9,393 bases of DNA from an uncultured Collinsella sp. (GTDB lineage Bacteria > Actinomycetota > Coriobacteriia > Coriobacteriales > Coriobacteriaceae), in contig UQUD01000074.1 of the NCBI GenBank assembly GCA_900544225.1, positions 1 through 9,393 on the forward strand, written 5' to 3'. The translations under genes and the position numbers were made by a program. How positions within the stretch are numbered: position 1 is the first letter of the stretch; each line of letters starts with the position of its first letter. The notes beneath the pieces are model-generated. The model saw only the letters and a list, made by a program, of their open reading frames with translations. It made no database searches and was not told the DNA's origin. Below, piece after piece: positions 8,696-9,393 of this stretch.

Positions 8696-8735
8696 CAAAG
8701 GTTGGACGCGGTGCCGAAAGATCTCGATCTGTAAC
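8665..8735 (+). repeat. 71-bp direct repeat, right copy
   Basis: This is the partner of 7148-7218 in the same orientation, offset by 1517 bp. It runs from the loop of R8 through the spacer to the first arm of R9. Confidence 0.9.
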
Positions 8736-8776
8736 ATTTGGAAGGTTAAAGACGGTCTATCTGCTACAGATCAAGA
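8722..8776. repeat. Palindromic unit R9, last copy
   Basis: The arms are 8722-8735 and 8763-8776 (GCTACAGATCAAGA), with two mismatches, including the only change in the otherwise invariant GTTACAG core on the right side. Inner loop pairing is weak. It is probably a decaying terminal unit. Confidence 0.85.
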
Positions 8777-8882
8777 CGTTTTGCTGGAACGCCCGAAGCA
8801 TCGCTGCACTGGTCTGTTCATCCTTACGCCCTTCTCTTCCTCCCGTTAGCCGATATGTCCGCAGTAGTCCTGTCGCGCTAGG

Positions 8883-8889
8883 TAATAAT
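8883..8889 (+). promoter_or_regulatory. Possible -10 region (TAATAAT) for the amidohydrolase gene
   Basis: TAATAAT is the most AT-rich promoter-like hexamer context in the 150 bp between array 2 and the next gene, 39 bp upstream of its ATG. I find no convincing -35 at the right distance, so this is a weak call. Confidence 0.25.
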
Positions 8890-8914
8890 GGACAAATGTT
8901 CAAGTTAATCGTGA

Positions 8915-8922
8915 GGGAGGAG
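8915..8922 (+). promoter_or_regulatory. Ribosome binding site of the amidohydrolase gene
   Basis: GGGAGGAG ends 6 nt before the ATG at 8929, a strong Shine-Dalgarno that decides the start. Confidence 0.85.
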
Positions 8923-8928
8923 CTCGAT

Positions 8929-9393
8929 ATGGCGTCTGCCGATCGTTCCACGTTGTTTATCAATGCGACCGTCCTGGATGGTTCGGAACATATGGAGCCG
9001 CAGCCCGACATGGCCGTGGTCGTTGAGCGCGGCGTCATCACGTGGATGGGGCCGAGTGCTGTGGCGCAGGCGCCTGCAGGTGCCGAGGTCATCGACCTGG
9101 CAGGGGCGTATCTCATGCCAGGCCTCATCAATATGCATGTGCATCTGTGCGGTTCGGGCAAGCCGGTTTCGGCGGGCGATGCGGGCGCGCTGATGAAGAA
9201 GCTCGATAATCCCGTGGGGCGCGCCATCGTGCGCCACATTCTTAAGGGCAGCGCCCAACAACAGCTGGCAAGCGGCGTGACCACGGTGCGCGGCGCGGGC
9301 GACCCGCTGTTTGCCGATCTGGCCGTGCGCGATGCTATCGATGCCGGCAAGTATCAAGGTCCTCGCCTGGTGGCGCCGGGAACGGGCGTCACG
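8929..9393 (+). CDS. Amidohydrolase family protein (imidazolonepropionase/prolidase-like), 3'-truncated by window
   Basis: The frame is open to the last base: 155 codons, of a family usually around 400 residues. It begins with the small beta-sandwich typical of amidohydrolases (LFINATVLDGSE, then MAVVVERGVITWMGP, then VIDLAGAYLMPGLINMHVHL). The HVH at residues 70 and 72 is the first metal-binding motif of the TIM-barrel. The segment ASGVTTVRGAGD (~114-125) and GPRLVAPG near the edge match the COG1228 group (imidazolonepropionase and Xaa-Pro dipeptidase-like amidohydrolases). It would hydrolyse an amide or cyclic amide bond in the cytoplasm; no signal peptide is visible. The carbamylated Lys or later His/Asp ligands lie beyond the window, so the substrate cannot be told. 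It has its own ribosome binding site after array 2 and is probably a separate transcription unit. Confidence 0.88.
   Translation, partial: MASADRSTLFINATVLDGSEHMEPQPDMAVVVERGVITWMGPSAVAQAPAGAEVIDLAGAYLMPGLINMHVHLCGSGKPVSAGDAGALMKKLDNPVGRAIVRHILKGSAQQQLASGVTTVRGAGDPLFADLAVRDAIDAGKYQGPRLVAPGTGVT

Larger units (their letters stand above)
8481..8776. repeat. Palindrome array 2: four 55-bp units, ~80-bp period
   Basis: Four units begin at 8481, 8561, 8641 and 8722 (steps of 80, 80 and 81), with the same 14 + 27 + 14 layout as array 1 and spacers of 25, 25 and 26 bp. The array starts 43 bp after the stop of the nuclease-like gene. The orientation and phase of conserved loop bases match array 1, so the two are direct repeats of each other on either side of the gene. 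The remainder of this intergenic stretch (8777-8928) holds only signals for the next gene. Confidence 0.93.

Noticed and set aside
6966..8776. CRISPR array, suggested by regular repeats and ~25-bp spacers
   Set aside because: The repeat is a 55-bp palindrome with a variable 27-nt centre, spacers are partly related and one is identical in both arrays, the period is 80 bp, and no cas gene is present.
8757..9357. Antisense open frames opposite the amidohydrolase (197 and 150 codons)
   Set aside because: They overlap the clear amidohydrolase frame with its HVH motif and strong ribosome binding site; no domain is visible in the antisense translations.

Overview
The window comes from a GC-rich bacterial chromosome. 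Protein style, GC-rich codon use and the kind of intergenic repeats suggest an actinobacterium of the Coriobacteriia, most like a gut Collinsella. That assignment is inferred from general resemblance; there is no rRNA or marker gene to confirm it.

Left part (1-5792): a glutamate synthase (GOGAT) operon. The large subunit gltB enters from outside the window and lacks its 5' end. The small subunit gltD follows 5 nt later with its Shine-Dalgarno inside the end of gltB. Together they make two glutamates from glutamine and 2-oxoglutarate using reduced pyridine nucleotide.

Middle (5793-6924): a 424-bp intergenic region with a large REP-like hairpin (22-bp perfect arms, nested in an outer TGTCCCC/GGGGACA pair), a consensus TATAAT box, and a leader containing a 7-nt sequence fully complementary to the next gene's Shine-Dalgarno. 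It precedes a 235-aa protein of unknown function.

Right part (6925-8928), the most unusual region: nine copies of a 55-bp imperfect palindrome (14-bp arms of consensus TCTCGATCTGTAAC / GTTACAGATCGAGA around a loop of exactly 27 nt) lie in two arrays with an 80-bp period. Five copies precede and four follow a single gene. That gene encodes a ~347-aa protein with an AbiEi-like N-terminal/middle region and a C-terminal DUF559/Vsr-like PD-(D/E)XK nuclease-type domain. The arrays share a 71-bp near-identical segment (3 mismatches), so the gene is flanked by direct repeats 1517 bp apart. I see no toxin partner, transposase, cas gene or RAYT. The palindromes plus nuclease-like gene form a candidate uncharacterised unit; its function is not shown by the sequence.

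Right edge (8929-9393): the 5' part of an amidohydrolase (imidazolonepropionase/prolidase-like, HVH metal motif) with a strong ribosome binding site; it runs off the window.
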